57,395 nt of DNA from an uncultured Collinsella sp. GTDB taxonomy: Bacteria; Actinomycetota; Coriobacteriia; Coriobacteriales; Coriobacteriaceae. The position numbers and the translations under genes are program-made. Shown piece by piece: positions 23,782-32,412 of this stretch (positions are counted from its first letter, which is position 1; the number at the start of each line of letters is the position of its first letter). The DNA is taken from positions 1 through 57,395 of the forward strand of contig CABRZN010000001.1 in the NCBI GenBank assembly GCA_902475445.1, in the 5' to 3' direction. The notes beneath the pieces are model-generated. The model was not told where the DNA came from. It was given only the letters and a program-made list of their open reading frames with translations, and ran no database searches.

Positions 23782-25476
23782 CTACTTGCGATGAGCGCGG
23801 TAGAACTCGATGAGCGCCTGGGTCGAAGCGTCCTGCTCGGCCTTGGCGGCGTCGTCGTGGAAGGCCGGGGTGATCTGCTTGGCAAGCTGCTTGCCCAGCT
23901 CGACGCCCCACTGGTCGTAGGAGTCGATGCCCCAGACCGTGCCCTCGACAAACGTGATGTGCTCGTACAGGGCGATGAGCTCGCCGAGTGCGAACGGGGT
24001 CAGCGTGTCGCCGAAGATCGAGGTCGTCGGACGGTTGCCCTCAAAGCAGCGGGCCGGGACGATCTGCTCGGGCGTGCCCTCGGCACGAACCTCGTCGGCC
24101 GTCTTACCAAAGGCGAGCGCCTTGGTCTGGGCCAGGAAGTTGCCCAGGAACAGCTCGTGCACGTCCTGACCGCTATCGGTCGCGGGGTTGGCAGTGTTGG
24201 CGAAAGCGATAAAGTCGGCCGGGACCACCACGGTGCCCTGGTGCAGCAGCTGGTAGAAGGCGTGCTGACCGTTGGTACCGGGCTCGCCCCAGAAGATCTC
24301 ACCGGTATCGGAGGTCACAGCGCTGCCGTCCCAGCGGACGTGCTTGCCGTTGGACTCCATGGTGAGCTGTTGCAGATAGGCCGGGAAGCGGTGCAGATAC
24401 TGGCAGTACGGCAGCACGGCGTGGCTCTTGGAACCGAAGAAGTTGACGTACCAGACGTTGAGCAGGCCCATCAGCGCGACGGCGTTGTTCTCGAGCGGGG
24501 TGTTGCAGAAGTACTCGTCGATGGCGTGGAAGCCCTCAAGGAACTGCTGGAAGCGCTCGGGGCCGAGCACGACGATCAGCGACAGGCCCACGGCGGAGTC
24601 GACAGAGTAGCGGCCGCCGACCCAGTTCCAGAAACCAAAAGCGTTGGCGGGGTCTATGCCGAAGGCCTCGACCTTCTCGAGTGCGGTGGAAACGGCGACA
24701 AAGTGCTTGGCCACGGCCTCGGCGTTCTGCTCATCGGAGCCGTCGATGGCACCCTGAGCCTTGAGCTGCTCGAGCATCCAGGTCTTGACCTCACGAGCGT
24801 TGGTGAGGGTCTCGAGCGTGGTGAAAGTCTTGGAGACGATAATCACGAGCGTGGTCTCGGGATCGAGGCCCTTGAGCTTCTCTGCCTGATCGTTGGGGTC
24901 GATGTTGGAGATGTAGCGGCAGTCAATACCGGCGTCGGCGTAGGGACGCAGGGCCTCGTAGGCCATGACCGGGCCCAGATCGGAGCCGCCGATGCCGATG
25001 GACACCAGGTGCTCGATCTTTTTGCCGGTAACACCCTTCCACTCACCGGAGCGCACGCGCTCGGCGAAGGCATACATGCGGTCGAGAACCTCGTGCACGT
25101 CGGCGACGACGTCCTGGCCGTCGACGATGAGCTGGCCCTTCTCGCTTGCCGGGCGGCGCAGCGCGGTGTGCAGGACGGCGCGGTCCTCGGTGGTGTTGAT
25201 GTGCTCGCCGGAGAACATGGCGTCGCGGCGCTCCTCGAGCTTCACCTCGCGGGCAAGATCGCACAGCAGCTTGACGGTCTCATCAGTCACCAGGTTCTTG
25301 GACAGGTCGAAGTGCAGGTCACCGGCGTCAAAGCTCAGCTTGTTCACGCGCTCGGCATCGGCGGCGAACCAGGCCTTGAGGTCGATACCCTCGGCCTCGA
25401 GCTTCTCCTGATGGGCCTCGAGCGCCTTCCAAGCGGCAGTCGACGTAGCATCGATAGGTGCGGCAACAGTTGCCAT
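23782..25476 (-). CDS. pgi: glucose-6-phosphate isomerase
   Basis: 564 residues from ATG 25476 (GAGGAGG upstream). SIS-fold isomerase with the family signatures VSIGIGGSDLGPVMAYEAL, VSKTFTTLETL, GFWNWVGGRYSVDSAVGLSL, the catalytic Glu region (WGEPGTNGQHAFYQLLHQG) and YDQWGVELGKQLA with the active Lys. The length matches the long bacterial form. It interconverts glucose 6-phosphate and fructose 6-phosphate. Glucose 6-phosphate is also the product expected from FrlB in the locus nearby, though the two are separate transcripts. Confidence 0.95.
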   Translation of the reverse strand: MATVAAPIDATSTAAWKALEAHQEKLEAEGIDLKAWFAADAERVNKLSFDAGDLHFDLSKNLVTDETVKLLCDLAREVKLEERRDAMFSGEHINTTEDRAVLHTALRRPASEKGQLIVDGQDVVADVHEVLDRMYAFAERVRSGEWKGVTGKKIEHLVSIGIGGSDLGPVMAYEALRPYADAGIDCRYISNIDPNDQAEKLKGLDPETTLVIIVSKTFTTLETLTNAREVKTWMLEQLKAQGAIDGSDEQNAEAVAKHFVAVSTALEKVEAFGIDPANAFGFWNWVGGRYSVDSAVGLSLIVVLGPERFQQFLEGFHAIDEYFCNTPLENNAVALMGLLNVWYVNFFGSKSHAVLPYCQYLHRFPAYLQQLTMESNGKHVRWDGSAVTSDTGEIFWGEPGTNGQHAFYQLLHQGTVVVPADFIAFANTANPATDSGQDVHELFLGNFLAQTKALAFGKTADEVRAEGTPEQIVPARCFEGNRPTTSIFGDTLTPFALGELIALYEHITFVEGTVWGIDSYDQWGVELGKQLAKQITPAFHDDAAKAEQDASTQALIEFYRAHRK

Positions 25477-25603
25477 AGAGTCCTCCTCAGCATACGGGCG
25501 CACGCCTCCATGCGCCCGGACATTCAGATGCCACTATTCTAGCGCAGGTCAAGACTATAATCAGCGAGCGTTGCCAATCGGCCCCCAAACGGCAACCGAC
25601 CAA

Positions 25604-25665
25604 AAAGGGACAGGTTTAATTTGGCAGGTCAAACGCTTTACCAATCAAAAATAACCTATCCCTTT
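25604..25665. repeat. imperfect palindrome in the pgi upstream gap
   Basis: Arms AAAGGGACAGGTT (25604-25616) and AACCTATCCCTTT (25653-25665) match at 12 of 13 pairs around a 36-base AT-rich loop. A related short hairpin (ACCTGCC, aaaaa, GGGGCAGGT) lies at 26329-26349, on the other side of the next gene. It may act as terminator of the 25676 gene or be a dispersed repeat. Confidence 0.5.
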
Positions 25666-25675
25666 ATGCCAAATA

Positions 25676-26251
25676 TTAGGCCGCAGCGCAGACGCTACCG
25701 AGCAACTCACGCAGAGGAGACCCGATGCCCTCCAGCAGTTCGGGCGCGATGATGGCAAAAACGGGAACCTCGCCGGCCCCCACGACGGCAGGCACCTTGC
25801 CCTCCGAGACGATACATCCATAAGGCACAAAGCCGTCCTCACCGGCATCGAGCGCCTCCATACGACGGGCGAGCTCGCGCGCAAAGCCGGCCGTATCGGC
25901 ATCGCCGATCGCCAGGACAAAGTCCACGCCTTCGTCGGTCGCCAAGGCCACGGCTTCGTCGATCAGCTCGTCTCCCCCGTCGCCCCCGACCAAACCGCAG
26001 CGGAAAAGCACGCGCTCGAGCAGGGCGCGATCGAGCGAGCCCAGCGCCGCCGAAACGAGCTCATCACGCGTGTGCTTGTCGCCTCCCAGCACGACCAGTG
26101 CCTTGGTGCCGCCATAGTGGGCAACCAATCGCCCGCACCAGCGAGCCACATCCCCATCCGCAACCAAGCGCGTCGGCATACCAAACCCATAGTTGACCAT
26201 TATCCCCACAACCCTTCCGTGCGTATAGGCGGTATCAATCGTTAGGCTCAT
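25676..26251 (-). CDS. half-length protein resembling the iron-alcohol-dehydrogenase N-domain
   Basis: 191 residues. The pattern YGFGMPTRLVADGDVARWCG, ALVVLGGDKHTRDELVSAAL, VLFRCGLVGG and EAVALATDEGVDFVLAIGDA parallels the NAD-binding N-terminal domain of group III (Fe) alcohol dehydrogenases. The GGGSxxD dinucleotide loop has become IGDADTAGFA, and the C-terminal metal-binding domain with its His ligands is absent. It is thus probably not an alcohol dehydrogenase; perhaps a relic or a nucleotide-binding accessory protein. There is no obvious frameshift, so it looks like a stable gene of its own. Confidence in the likeness is moderate. Confidence 0.6.
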   Translation of the reverse strand: MSLTIDTAYTHGRVVGIMVNYGFGMPTRLVADGDVARWCGRLVAHYGGTKALVVLGGDKHTRDELVSAALGSLDRALLERVLFRCGLVGGDGGDELIDEAVALATDEGVDFVLAIGDADTAGFARELARRMEALDAGEDGFVPYGCIVSEGKVPAVVGAGEVPVFAIIAPELLEGIGSPLRELLGSVCAAA

Positions 26252-26350
26252 GCTACGAAGCGAGGTTTTCCGAGCTGTTTCGCGCTCTTTAGAGCTGCGT
26301 TAAAAACCCGATGCAACCGCACGACCATACCTGCCAAAAAGGGGCAGGTT

Positions 26351-26393
26351 TTGACGGTGTCCGGTCGAGCAGGTATTATCGAACAGGTATTCG
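26351..26393 (+). promoter_or_regulatory. promoter with LexA (SOS) box of the Y-polymerase operon
   Basis: TTGACG (26351-26356), 17 bases, TATTAT (26374-26379): a near-consensus sigma-70 promoter. Immediately downstream CGAACAGGTATTCG (26380-26393) fits the CGAAC-N4-GTTCG LexA box with one mismatch. Transcription would start within the box, so LexA would block it directly. Confidence 0.75.
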
Positions 26394-26422
26394 ATAAGAA
26401 CATGTGTTTGATGGGAGGGCGC

Positions 26423-27928
26423 GTGGGGCACGAGCGTCACACCTATATCTGCATCGACCTTAAGACGTTTTACGCCAGTGTCGAGTGCGTCGACCGCGGA
26501 CTCGACCCACTCACTACGTGCCTGGTCGTTGCCGACGAATCGCGCGGGCGCACGACCATCTGCCTCGCCATCACACAGGCTATGAAGGACCTCGGGATAC
26601 ACAACCGCTGCCGTCTGTTCGAGATTCCCGACGGCATCGACTGCATCAAGGCCGTACCGCGCATGCAGCACTACATGGAGGTGTCGGCGAAAATCTACGG
26701 CATCTATCTGGAATACGTGAGTCCGCAAGACATTCACGTCTACTCCATCGACGAATGCTTTATCGACGTGACGCCCTATCTGGACCTTTATCACACCGAT
26801 GCCGAAGGGTTCGCCTGCATGTTGCGCGACGAGGTCTTGGGGCGCACCGGCATCACGGCGACGGTCGGTATCGGCCCCAACCTATTCCAGGCCAAGGTGG
26901 CGCTCGACATCACCGCCAAGCACGTAGCCAGCCGCATTGGCGTACTCGACGACGAGATCTTTCGCAAGGAGATCTGGCCCCATCGCCCCATCACCGACAT
27001 CTGGGGCATCGGCCCCGGCGTGGCGGCCCGTCTCGAGAAATACGGCGTCTACGACCTGATGGGCGTCGCCGCACTCGACGAGAACCTGCTCTACGACGAA
27101 CTCGGCGTCAACGCCGAATATCTCATCGACCACGCCTTCGGGCGCGAGCCGACAACCATCGCCGATATCCAAGCCTATCGCCCGCAAGCGACCTCGACCA
27201 CCACAGGACAGGTGCTCTCGAAGGGCTATGCCTACGAGCAGGCCTACACCGTCTTGCGCGAAATGGTCGACAACGCCGTGTTGGATCTAGTCGATAAGCA
27301 CGTGGTCTGCGACAGCATCTCGCTCTTTGTGGGCTACGCGAGCGAGCGCGCCGACATACGCCGGCTCAACGCCAGCGGCACGGCGCAGTATATAGACGGC
27401 TGCGGACACTTGCGCTCGAGCACCTCGGGCATCGAGCCCGCAGCGACCGACGGCCCCGAGCTCGCGCCCCGTGCTCCCAAGCCCGTCCAGCGCGATGACG
27501 AAAGGCGTCGCCTGGTGCGCGAAGCGCAGGCAATCGATGGCATCTTTGTGGGAGAGCATGGCGGCAAACCGCGTGGTGGCTATGCCGCACTCTTTGCGCA
27601 CTCCAACGCCTCGCGAAAGCTGCCCGAGCGCACTAATTCGTTTAAGAAAATCATGGGGTATTTCGATGACCTTTGGGCACAAACGGTCGATCCCAAACGA
27701 CCGGTCAAGCGCATCAACCTGGGATTTGGCAATCTTGTGCCCGAGGAATTTGCCACCATCGATCTGTTCAGCGATATCGAGGCCGATGAGCGCGAGCGCG
27801 ACCTGGCGCGCGCCGTCCTGGCCGTGAAAGGCAAGTACGGCAAGAACGCGCTCGTCAAGGGATTAAGCTTTACCGCCGGCGCCACCGCGCGCGAACGCAA
27901 CGGCCAAGTTGGAGGACATCGTGCCTAA
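26423..27928 (+). CDS. Y-family DNA polymerase (UmuC/UvrX type)
   Basis: 501 residues from GTG 26423, chosen because GGGAGG precedes it and the protein then opens near the first catalytic strand; ATGs at 26402 and 26411 lack a ribosome site. Palm motifs: YICIDLKTFYASVECVDRG, RTTICLAITQAMKDLG, HVYSIDECFIDVT (catalytic SIDE variant) and ATVGIGPNLFQAKVALDI; then the HhH thumb DIWGIGPGVAARLEKYGVYD and a little-finger domain. The closest group is the Gram-positive UvrX/YqjW type paired with YolD. An SOS box controls it and the YolD gene overlaps its end, so it is a damage-induced mutagenic polymerase. No beta-clamp motif was assigned. Confidence 0.9.
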   Translation: MGHERHTYICIDLKTFYASVECVDRGLDPLTTCLVVADESRGRTTICLAITQAMKDLGIHNRCRLFEIPDGIDCIKAVPRMQHYMEVSAKIYGIYLEYVSPQDIHVYSIDECFIDVTPYLDLYHTDAEGFACMLRDEVLGRTGITATVGIGPNLFQAKVALDITAKHVASRIGVLDDEIFRKEIWPHRPITDIWGIGPGVAARLEKYGVYDLMGVAALDENLLYDELGVNAEYLIDHAFGREPTTIADIQAYRPQATSTTTGQVLSKGYAYEQAYTVLREMVDNAVLDLVDKHVVCDSISLFVGYASERADIRRLNASGTAQYIDGCGHLRSSTSGIEPAATDGPELAPRAPKPVQRDDERRRLVREAQAIDGIFVGEHGGKPRGGYAALFAHSNASRKLPERTNSFKKIMGYFDDLWAQTVDPKRPVKRINLGFGNLVPEEFATIDLFSDIEADERERDLARAVLAVKGKYGKNALVKGLSFTAGATARERNGQVGGHRA

Positions 27929-28346
27929 ACCCAAGCAGCAGCCCGTGCGCCCGCCGACCGCCTTCGAGCGCCTGGCGGACCCCGAGGGCAGACGCCGCGC
28001 CGCCGACCCCAACCTCACTGCCAACGGTGCCGTGCGCGCCAACCGCGCCGCACAGTTTATGCCCTTTGCCGCCCTCACGGGATACTACGAACTCGTGCGC
28101 AAGCAGGAAATCACCGTCGAGTCAAAACGTGAGCTCACGGAAGAAAAAGCCCTCGTACTTTCTAAAAAGCTCGAGGGTCTCAAACGTGGCGACTTGGTTC
28201 GTGTCACCTATTACGATACATACGGCTATCGCAGCCGCACCGGCATCCTCGACGAGGCGCTCCCCGCCTTCAAGCTCCTCAAGCTCCGAGACATCGCCAT
28301 CGACTTCGACGACATCCAAGACATCGAACTGCGCGGACGAGCCTAG
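27921..28346 (+). CDS. YolD-like protein
   Basis: 141 residues from GTG 27921 (GGAGG five bases upstream), overlapping the polymerase gene by eight bases. The YolD core is RANRAAQFMPFAALTGYYEL, then EITVESKRELTEEKALVL and GDLVRVTYYDTYGYRSRTG with the IDFDDIQDIEL end. YolD proteins are encoded beside UvrX/YqjW polymerases in Firmicutes and are thought to be UmuD-like partners in SOS mutagenesis. The overlap and shared SOS promoter support a two-gene module here. Confidence 0.85.
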   Translation: MPKPKQQPVRPPTAFERLADPEGRRRAADPNLTANGAVRANRAAQFMPFAALTGYYELVRKQEITVESKRELTEEKALVLSKKLEGLKRGDLVRVTYYDTYGYRSRTGILDEALPAFKLLKLRDIAIDFDDIQDIELRGRA

Positions 28347-28372
28347 CCAAGGAAGCGCATCCAGGGCGGCGC

Positions 28373-28756
28373 TTACAGCGTCATGACGTAGTAGCCCGCG
28401 TCTTTCACGGCCGCCTCGAGGACACCACGATCAACCGGCTGCTTAGAGCGCACGCGTGCCGTGTGGTCCGCATACGTCACCGTTGCCCACACGCCATCCA
28501 GCGCATTGAGGGCATTGGCTACGTTCTGAGCGCAGCCGTCACAGTTCATGCCGCCGATGAGCAGCTCATCGCTATAGGGATAGTGTGACGCATCGGCATC
28601 CACCACAACAACCTTTTTGGCCTTCTTGCCGCTCGTACCATCGCTGCAGCAACTCTTCCCGTGTGTCGAAGCGGCAATGCGACGCAGTCCAAAAAACATG
28701 CCGACGGCAATGACGGCCAGCACGATGAGATTCGCAGGGTTGAGCAAGTCACTCAT
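28373..28756 (-). CDS. membrane-anchored heavy-metal-associated (HMA) protein
   Basis: 127 residues from ATG 28756 (AAGGGGAG upstream). One N-terminal membrane helix (NLIVLAVIAVGMFFGLRRIA), a Cys pair in the linker (KSCCSDG), then an HMA domain with GGMNCDGCAQNVANALNAL (Cys72, Cys75) and a final AVKDAGYYVMTL. HMA domains bind Cu(I) or similar soft metals for transfer to P-type ATPases. No ATPase gene adjoins, so it may be a copper buffer or sensor. A CsoR-type palindrome lies 30 bases upstream. Confidence 0.8.
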   Translation of the reverse strand: MSDLLNPANLIVLAVIAVGMFFGLRRIAASTHGKSCCSDGTSGKKAKKVVVVDADASHYPYSDELLIGGMNCDGCAQNVANALNALDGVWATVTYADHTARVRSKQPVDRGVLEAAVKDAGYYVMTL

Positions 28757-28786
28757 GCGCTCCCCTTTCAAGTAGCACTATCTAGA

Positions 28787-28801
28787 TACCCCCATGGGGT
28801 G
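28787..28801 (-). promoter_or_regulatory. candidate CsoR-type copper operator
   Basis: TACCCCCATGGGGTG, a G/C-tract pseudo-palindrome of the TACCC-N-GGGTA type bound by CsoR/RicR repressors, 30 bases upstream of the HMA gene start. No csoR gene is in the window. Confidence 0.4.
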
Positions 28802-28930
28802 TCCCCATCTTAACCCAAAATCATGTCTGTTCGGTCAATTAGTTTCCCTCTTCAAACTTTTTTGTTGACCATGGCTTACTTTCGTGTATAAGTTTTCCTA
28901 GGCTAACAGTTTAGATCCGTAAGGAGCGCC

Positions 28931-29635
28931 GTGACTCGAACCATAGACATCCCAACGTTTCAGGCGGCAGTCGTGCGCAACTGCTCTCCCACGCTCGCGG
29001 GCATCAAGCCGGCATCGCTCTTTACCTATCCAGGCACCTACGCCCACGGGGACGGCTCGACCACAACCGAAACCATTGCAGAACGCCGAGCACGCCTGCT
29101 CAACGTTATCGCCCAGTGCAATCGCGAGCTTGACCCGCTCGGCATCCACCTGAGTGTTTTGGTCTGGCGGCCCTGCGGAGCGCTCGTGTACGCGTACCGA
29201 GCCAAAAGCCTCACCACCTATTTCGCAGACCCTCGCGTCCAAACGGCGCTCACCTCGGAAGGCTACGACACGAGAGACCTTTCGGCATGCCTTGCGCATT
29301 TGGCATCACGCATCACGCTCGCGAGCAATAACGTCGCGGAATGCGCCTGCAGCCAGACTCGATGCGCACTACCCCAGCAAGCTAGCTGCAGCAAAGACTG
29401 CACCTGCGAGTTTCCGCACGAAATAGGCTACTTCCTTGGATATCCCTACGACGACGTGCACGAATTTATCGTCCAGCGCGGCGAGAACTACAAGGTCTTT
29501 GGGGCCTGGAAGGTCTACGCAAATGTCGAGCAGGCGCTTGCGACGTTTGATGCCTACCGTGCCTGCACCCAATACTTCACTTTTATCTATCAGCAGGGCT
29601 GCAGCCTGGCGCAACTTGCCCAGGCAACCCGATAG
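28931..29635 (+). CDS. DUF3793 family protein
   Basis: 234 residues from GTG 28931 (AAGGAG four bases upstream). Hallmarks of the family: VRNCSPTLAGIKPASLFTYP, ALVYAYRAKSLTTYFADPRV, EFPHEIGYFLGYPYDDVHEF and FGAWKVYANVEQALATFDAY. A Cys-rich insert (CACSQTRCALPQQASCSKDC, about residues 135-155) could bind metal. DUF3793 genes commonly sit next to a flavodoxin in gut anaerobes, as here (46-base gap). The function is unknown; a link to heme or iron handling has been suggested by context only. Confidence 0.8.
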   Translation: MTRTIDIPTFQAAVVRNCSPTLAGIKPASLFTYPGTYAHGDGSTTTETIAERRARLLNVIAQCNRELDPLGIHLSVLVWRPCGALVYAYRAKSLTTYFADPRVQTALTSEGYDTRDLSACLAHLASRITLASNNVAECACSQTRCALPQQASCSKDCTCEFPHEIGYFLGYPYDDVHEFIVQRGENYKVFGAWKVYANVEQALATFDAYRACTQYFTFIYQQGCSLAQLAQATR

Positions 29636-29680
29636 AACGTACAAGCCGCGGCAAGCGCCGCACGACCGAAAGGACAAAAC

Positions 29681-30100
29681 ATGAGCAAGATCGCCGTCGT
29701 CTACTGGAGCGGCACGGGCAATACCGAGGCCATGGCAAACCTCGTCGCCGAAAGCGCCACGTCCGCGGGGGCCGAGACTGAGGTCATCCCCTGCGCCGAC
29801 TTCTCTGCCGACAAGGCCGCCGAATATGATGCCTTCGCCTTCGGCTGCCCCGCCATGGGCTCCGAGGAGCTTGAGTATGACGAGTTTCAGCCTATGTGGG
29901 ACGAGGTCAAGGAGACCCTCGGCGACAAGAAGGTCGTCCTCTTTGGCTCCTATTCGTGGGCCGAGGGCGAGTGGATGGACAACTGGAAGGCCGACGCCGA
30001 CGAGGCGGGTGTCAACGTCGTCGATTCCGTCATTTGCTACGACGCCCCCGACGATGAGGGCGAGGCGGCCTGCCGCGCCCTTGGAGCCGAGCTCGCCTAG
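29681..30100 (+). CDS. short-chain flavodoxin
   Basis: 139 residues. FMN phosphate loop WSGTGNTEAMA at residues 9-19, the 50s loop GCPAMGSEELE and the 90s loop FGSYSWAEGEWMD with the aromatic stacking Trp/Tyr. It lacks the long-chain insertion. It carries low-potential electrons in place of ferredoxin under iron limitation. Strongly acidic. It is probably co-transcribed with the DUF3793 gene and is ended by the terminator at 30159. Confidence 0.9.
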   Translation: MSKIAVVYWSGTGNTEAMANLVAESATSAGAETEVIPCADFSADKAAEYDAFAFGCPAMGSEELEYDEFQPMWDEVKETLGDKKVVLFGSYSWAEGEWMDNWKADADEAGVNVVDSVICYDAPDDEGEAACRALGAELA

Positions 30101-30158
30101 CGGCAATGAGCTCCGCCCGTAACGCGCTCTGCACCAAAACACATTCGCATCCCAACAA

Positions 30159-30193
30159 AAAACGGGAGCCGGATCACATCCAGCTCCCGTTTT
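30159..30193. terminator. bidirectional intrinsic terminator
   Basis: Stem AAAACGGGAGC / GCTCCCGTTTT with A- and T-runs on either side. It serves the convergent flavodoxin and ABC ATPase genes. Confidence 0.9.
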
Positions 30194-30218
30194 CTGCTAT
30201 GTCAGTCATATAAAGCGG

Positions 30219-30971
30219 CTACGAAATATTGCCCAAGAACGCCTTGGTGCGCTCGCTCTTGGGGTGGTCGAAGACCTCACTCGGCGTACCCTCTTCCACA
30301 ATGACGCCGCCGTCCATAAAGACGACGCGGTCGGCGACATCGCGGGCAAAGCCCATCTCGTGCGTCACGACGATCATGGTCATGCCGTCGCGTGCCAGGT
30401 CGCGCATGACACCCAGGACGTCGCGCACGAGCTCGGGGTCGAGCGCCGAGGTGGCCTCGTCAAAGAGCATGACGTGCGGGTTCATCGACAGGGCGCGGGC
30501 GATGGCAACGCGCTGCTGCTGACCGCCCGAGAGCTGGCTCGGCATAAAGTCGATACGCTCGGCAAGACCGACCTTGGTCAGCTCCTCGACGGCAATCTTC
30601 TCGGCCTCTTCCTTGCTGCGCTTGAGTACCTTTTGCTGCGCAAGCATGACGTTCTTTTTGACCGACAGGTGCGGGAACAGGTTGAACTGCTGAAACACCA
30701 TGCCCAAGTGCGTACGCACCTTATTGAGGTCAACGCCCTTGGCGCACACATCCACGCCCTCGACGACAATCGAACCACTCGTAGGATGCTCCAGACGATT
30801 GATGCAGCGAAGCATCGTCGACTTGCCCGAGCCCGAAGGACCCAGAACTACGACGACCTCGCCCTTATGCACATCCAGATCGATATCGCGCAGGACCACG
30901 TTATCGCCAAAGGCCTTCTGGAGGTTCTTAATGCTGACGACGACCTCGTTCGAGTAATTGGTTTCGCTCAT
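30219..30971 (-). CDS. polar amino-acid ABC transporter ATPase (GlnQ type)
   Basis: 250 residues (GGAGG seven bases upstream). Walker A GPSGSGKST at 44-52, Q-loop VFQQFNLFPH, signature LSGGQQQRVAIARAL, Walker B VMLFDEATSALDPE and the switch VVTHEMGFA. The protein closely follows the GlnQ/HisP consensus, so it drives uptake of polar amino acids. It is the last gene of the three-gene operon binding protein, permease, ATPase, 12 bases after the permease. Confidence 0.95.
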   Translation of the reverse strand: MSETNYSNEVVVSIKNLQKAFGDNVVLRDIDLDVHKGEVVVVLGPSGSGKSTMLRCINRLEHPTSGSIVVEGVDVCAKGVDLNKVRTHLGMVFQQFNLFPHLSVKKNVMLAQQKVLKRSKEEAEKIAVEELTKVGLAERIDFMPSQLSGGQQQRVAIARALSMNPHVMLFDEATSALDPELVRDVLGVMRDLARDGMTMIVVTHEMGFARDVADRVVFMDGGVIVEEGTPSEVFDHPKSERTKAFLGNIS

Positions 30972-30983
30972 GATAGGACCTCC

Positions 30984-32345
30984 TTACAGACCGGCGATGT
31001 GATCGGCAGGCGTCGCGACAACCTGTCCGGCGCTCTTAGCGGGACGCTTCTTCTTGGTCTCGGTCGTACCCAAAAGCCTCGCCTCAAGACCGCTCACCAA
31101 GCGAGCGAGCGGCAGGGTGATGACCAGATAGAACAGGGCGGCAACCACGTACGGTGTAATGGAGCCCGTCGTGGCCACGATGGTACGGGCGTTCATGACG
31201 ATTTCGACCACACCCACGGCGGCAAGCAGCGACGTATCCTTGTAAAGCAAGATAAACTCGCTGGTCAGCGTAGGCAAAACATTGCGGAACGTCTGCGGAA
31301 TCATAACGTAGAGCAGCGTCTGGAAGGCATTCATGCCCAGAGAGCGAGCAGCCTCGTTTTGGCCCTTGGGGATCGATTGAATACCGGCACGGAAGATCTC
31401 GCACAGGTACGCAGACGAGTTCATGGCCATGACGATAACGCCCAAAACATAGTCGTCCACCTTGACGCCGGCCAACGGCAGACCGAAGAACGCGATATAG
31501 ATCTGCAGGAACGCCGGCGTACCGCGAATGATATTCACGTAGATGCCGGCGAGGCAGCGCAGGATGCGCGACTTGGAGATGCGCATAAGCGACAGGGCAA
31601 AGCCAAAGGGAATTGCCAGCGGAAACGCCACGAGCACGATCGAAAGCGACATAAGGAAGCCCTTGAAGACGATCGGCAGGCTCTGGACCAAAATGACCGG
31701 GTTCAGGAACAGGCGCAGGAACATATTGGAGTTCCACGCCTCGACCCACGGCTGCTCCTTAAGGTCGGCCAGGAAGTTATCGAAGGCCGTCACGCCCTTG
31801 ATCTCCACCGACGGAATCTTGGAGATCTTCTTGGTCGAACCGTCGGCGAGCGTATAGGAGCCGCTAAAGGCCTCATCGCCGCCCTCGACGGGAAACGTCA
31901 CACCGTAAACCTCGACGCGGAAATAGCCGCCGGCAGGCGCCGTCTCGCCAAAGTCGATCTTGAGCGTCTGGCCGTCAGCCTTGCACGTAGGCTTCATGGG
32001 CGTACGATCCATGAGGTCCTCGCCCGAGAGCATCGTCAATCGCGTGTCATCGGTACCAAACGTCGTGCCGTCGACAAACGTCAGCGAAAGACCGCTCAGC
32101 TCCTCGTCGGCATCGGCCTGAACTTCCCAAGTGATGCGCGTCTCGGTGCCGCCGACCACATCGCTACCCGAACCGGTATTGGGTCGGGCGGTAATCTTTG
32201 CGGTCTCAAGCGCCTGGGCGGTCGTGGGCACGCAGGCCCCCGCGCATACCAGGGCGAGCGCCACAGCCAGGGCACAGGCCAGCTTTTGGAGCATCGAGGG
32301 CAGTGGATGGCTCTTGCCCATGGCTCCTTGGTTCAATCGAGACAA
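30984..32345 (-). CDS. amino-acid ABC permease with extra N-terminal extracytoplasmic domain
   Basis: 453 residues from TTG 32345 (AGGAG upstream); the ATG 24 bases in is too close to its own GGAG. A signal-like helix (LACALAVALALVCAGACVPTTA) is followed by about 170 extracellular residues rich in beta-strands (ITWEVQADADEELSGLSLTF, GYFRVEVYGVTF). The HisM/GlnP-type permease begins near residue 215, with the EAA loop EAARSLGMNAFQTLLYVMIP. Ordinary GlnP-type permeases are about 220-240 residues and lack such a head. The domain is not a standard solute-binding domain; a separate lipoprotein gene upstream provides that. Confidence 0.85.
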   Translation of the reverse strand: MSRLNQGAMGKSHPLPSMLQKLACALAVALALVCAGACVPTTAQALETAKITARPNTGSGSDVVGGTETRITWEVQADADEELSGLSLTFVDGTTFGTDDTRLTMLSGEDLMDRTPMKPTCKADGQTLKIDFGETAPAGGYFRVEVYGVTFPVEGGDEAFSGSYTLADGSTKKISKIPSVEIKGVTAFDNFLADLKEQPWVEAWNSNMFLRLFLNPVILVQSLPIVFKGFLMSLSIVLVAFPLAIPFGFALSLMRISKSRILRCLAGIYVNIIRGTPAFLQIYIAFFGLPLAGVKVDDYVLGVIVMAMNSSAYLCEIFRAGIQSIPKGQNEAARSLGMNAFQTLLYVMIPQTFRNVLPTLTSEFILLYKDTSLLAAVGVVEIVMNARTIVATTGSITPYVVAALFYLVITLPLARLVSGLEARLLGTTETKKKRPAKSAGQVVATPADHIAGL

Positions 32346-32412
32346 GGTGGCTCCTAACGTTTAAGTTGCCGACATAACGGGGCGGGATGACGCCCATTCA
32401 AGAAACGCAAAG

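Noticed and set aside
23791..25542. Open frame of 583 codons on the plus strand opposite pgi
   Set aside because: Antisense shadow of a GC-rich gene; composition is low-complexity Gly/Leu/Val and no ribosome site or family motif is present.
30264..32357. Open frame of 697 codons opposite the ABC ATPase and permease
   Set aside because: Arg/His/Asp-rich shadow across two real genes on the other strand.
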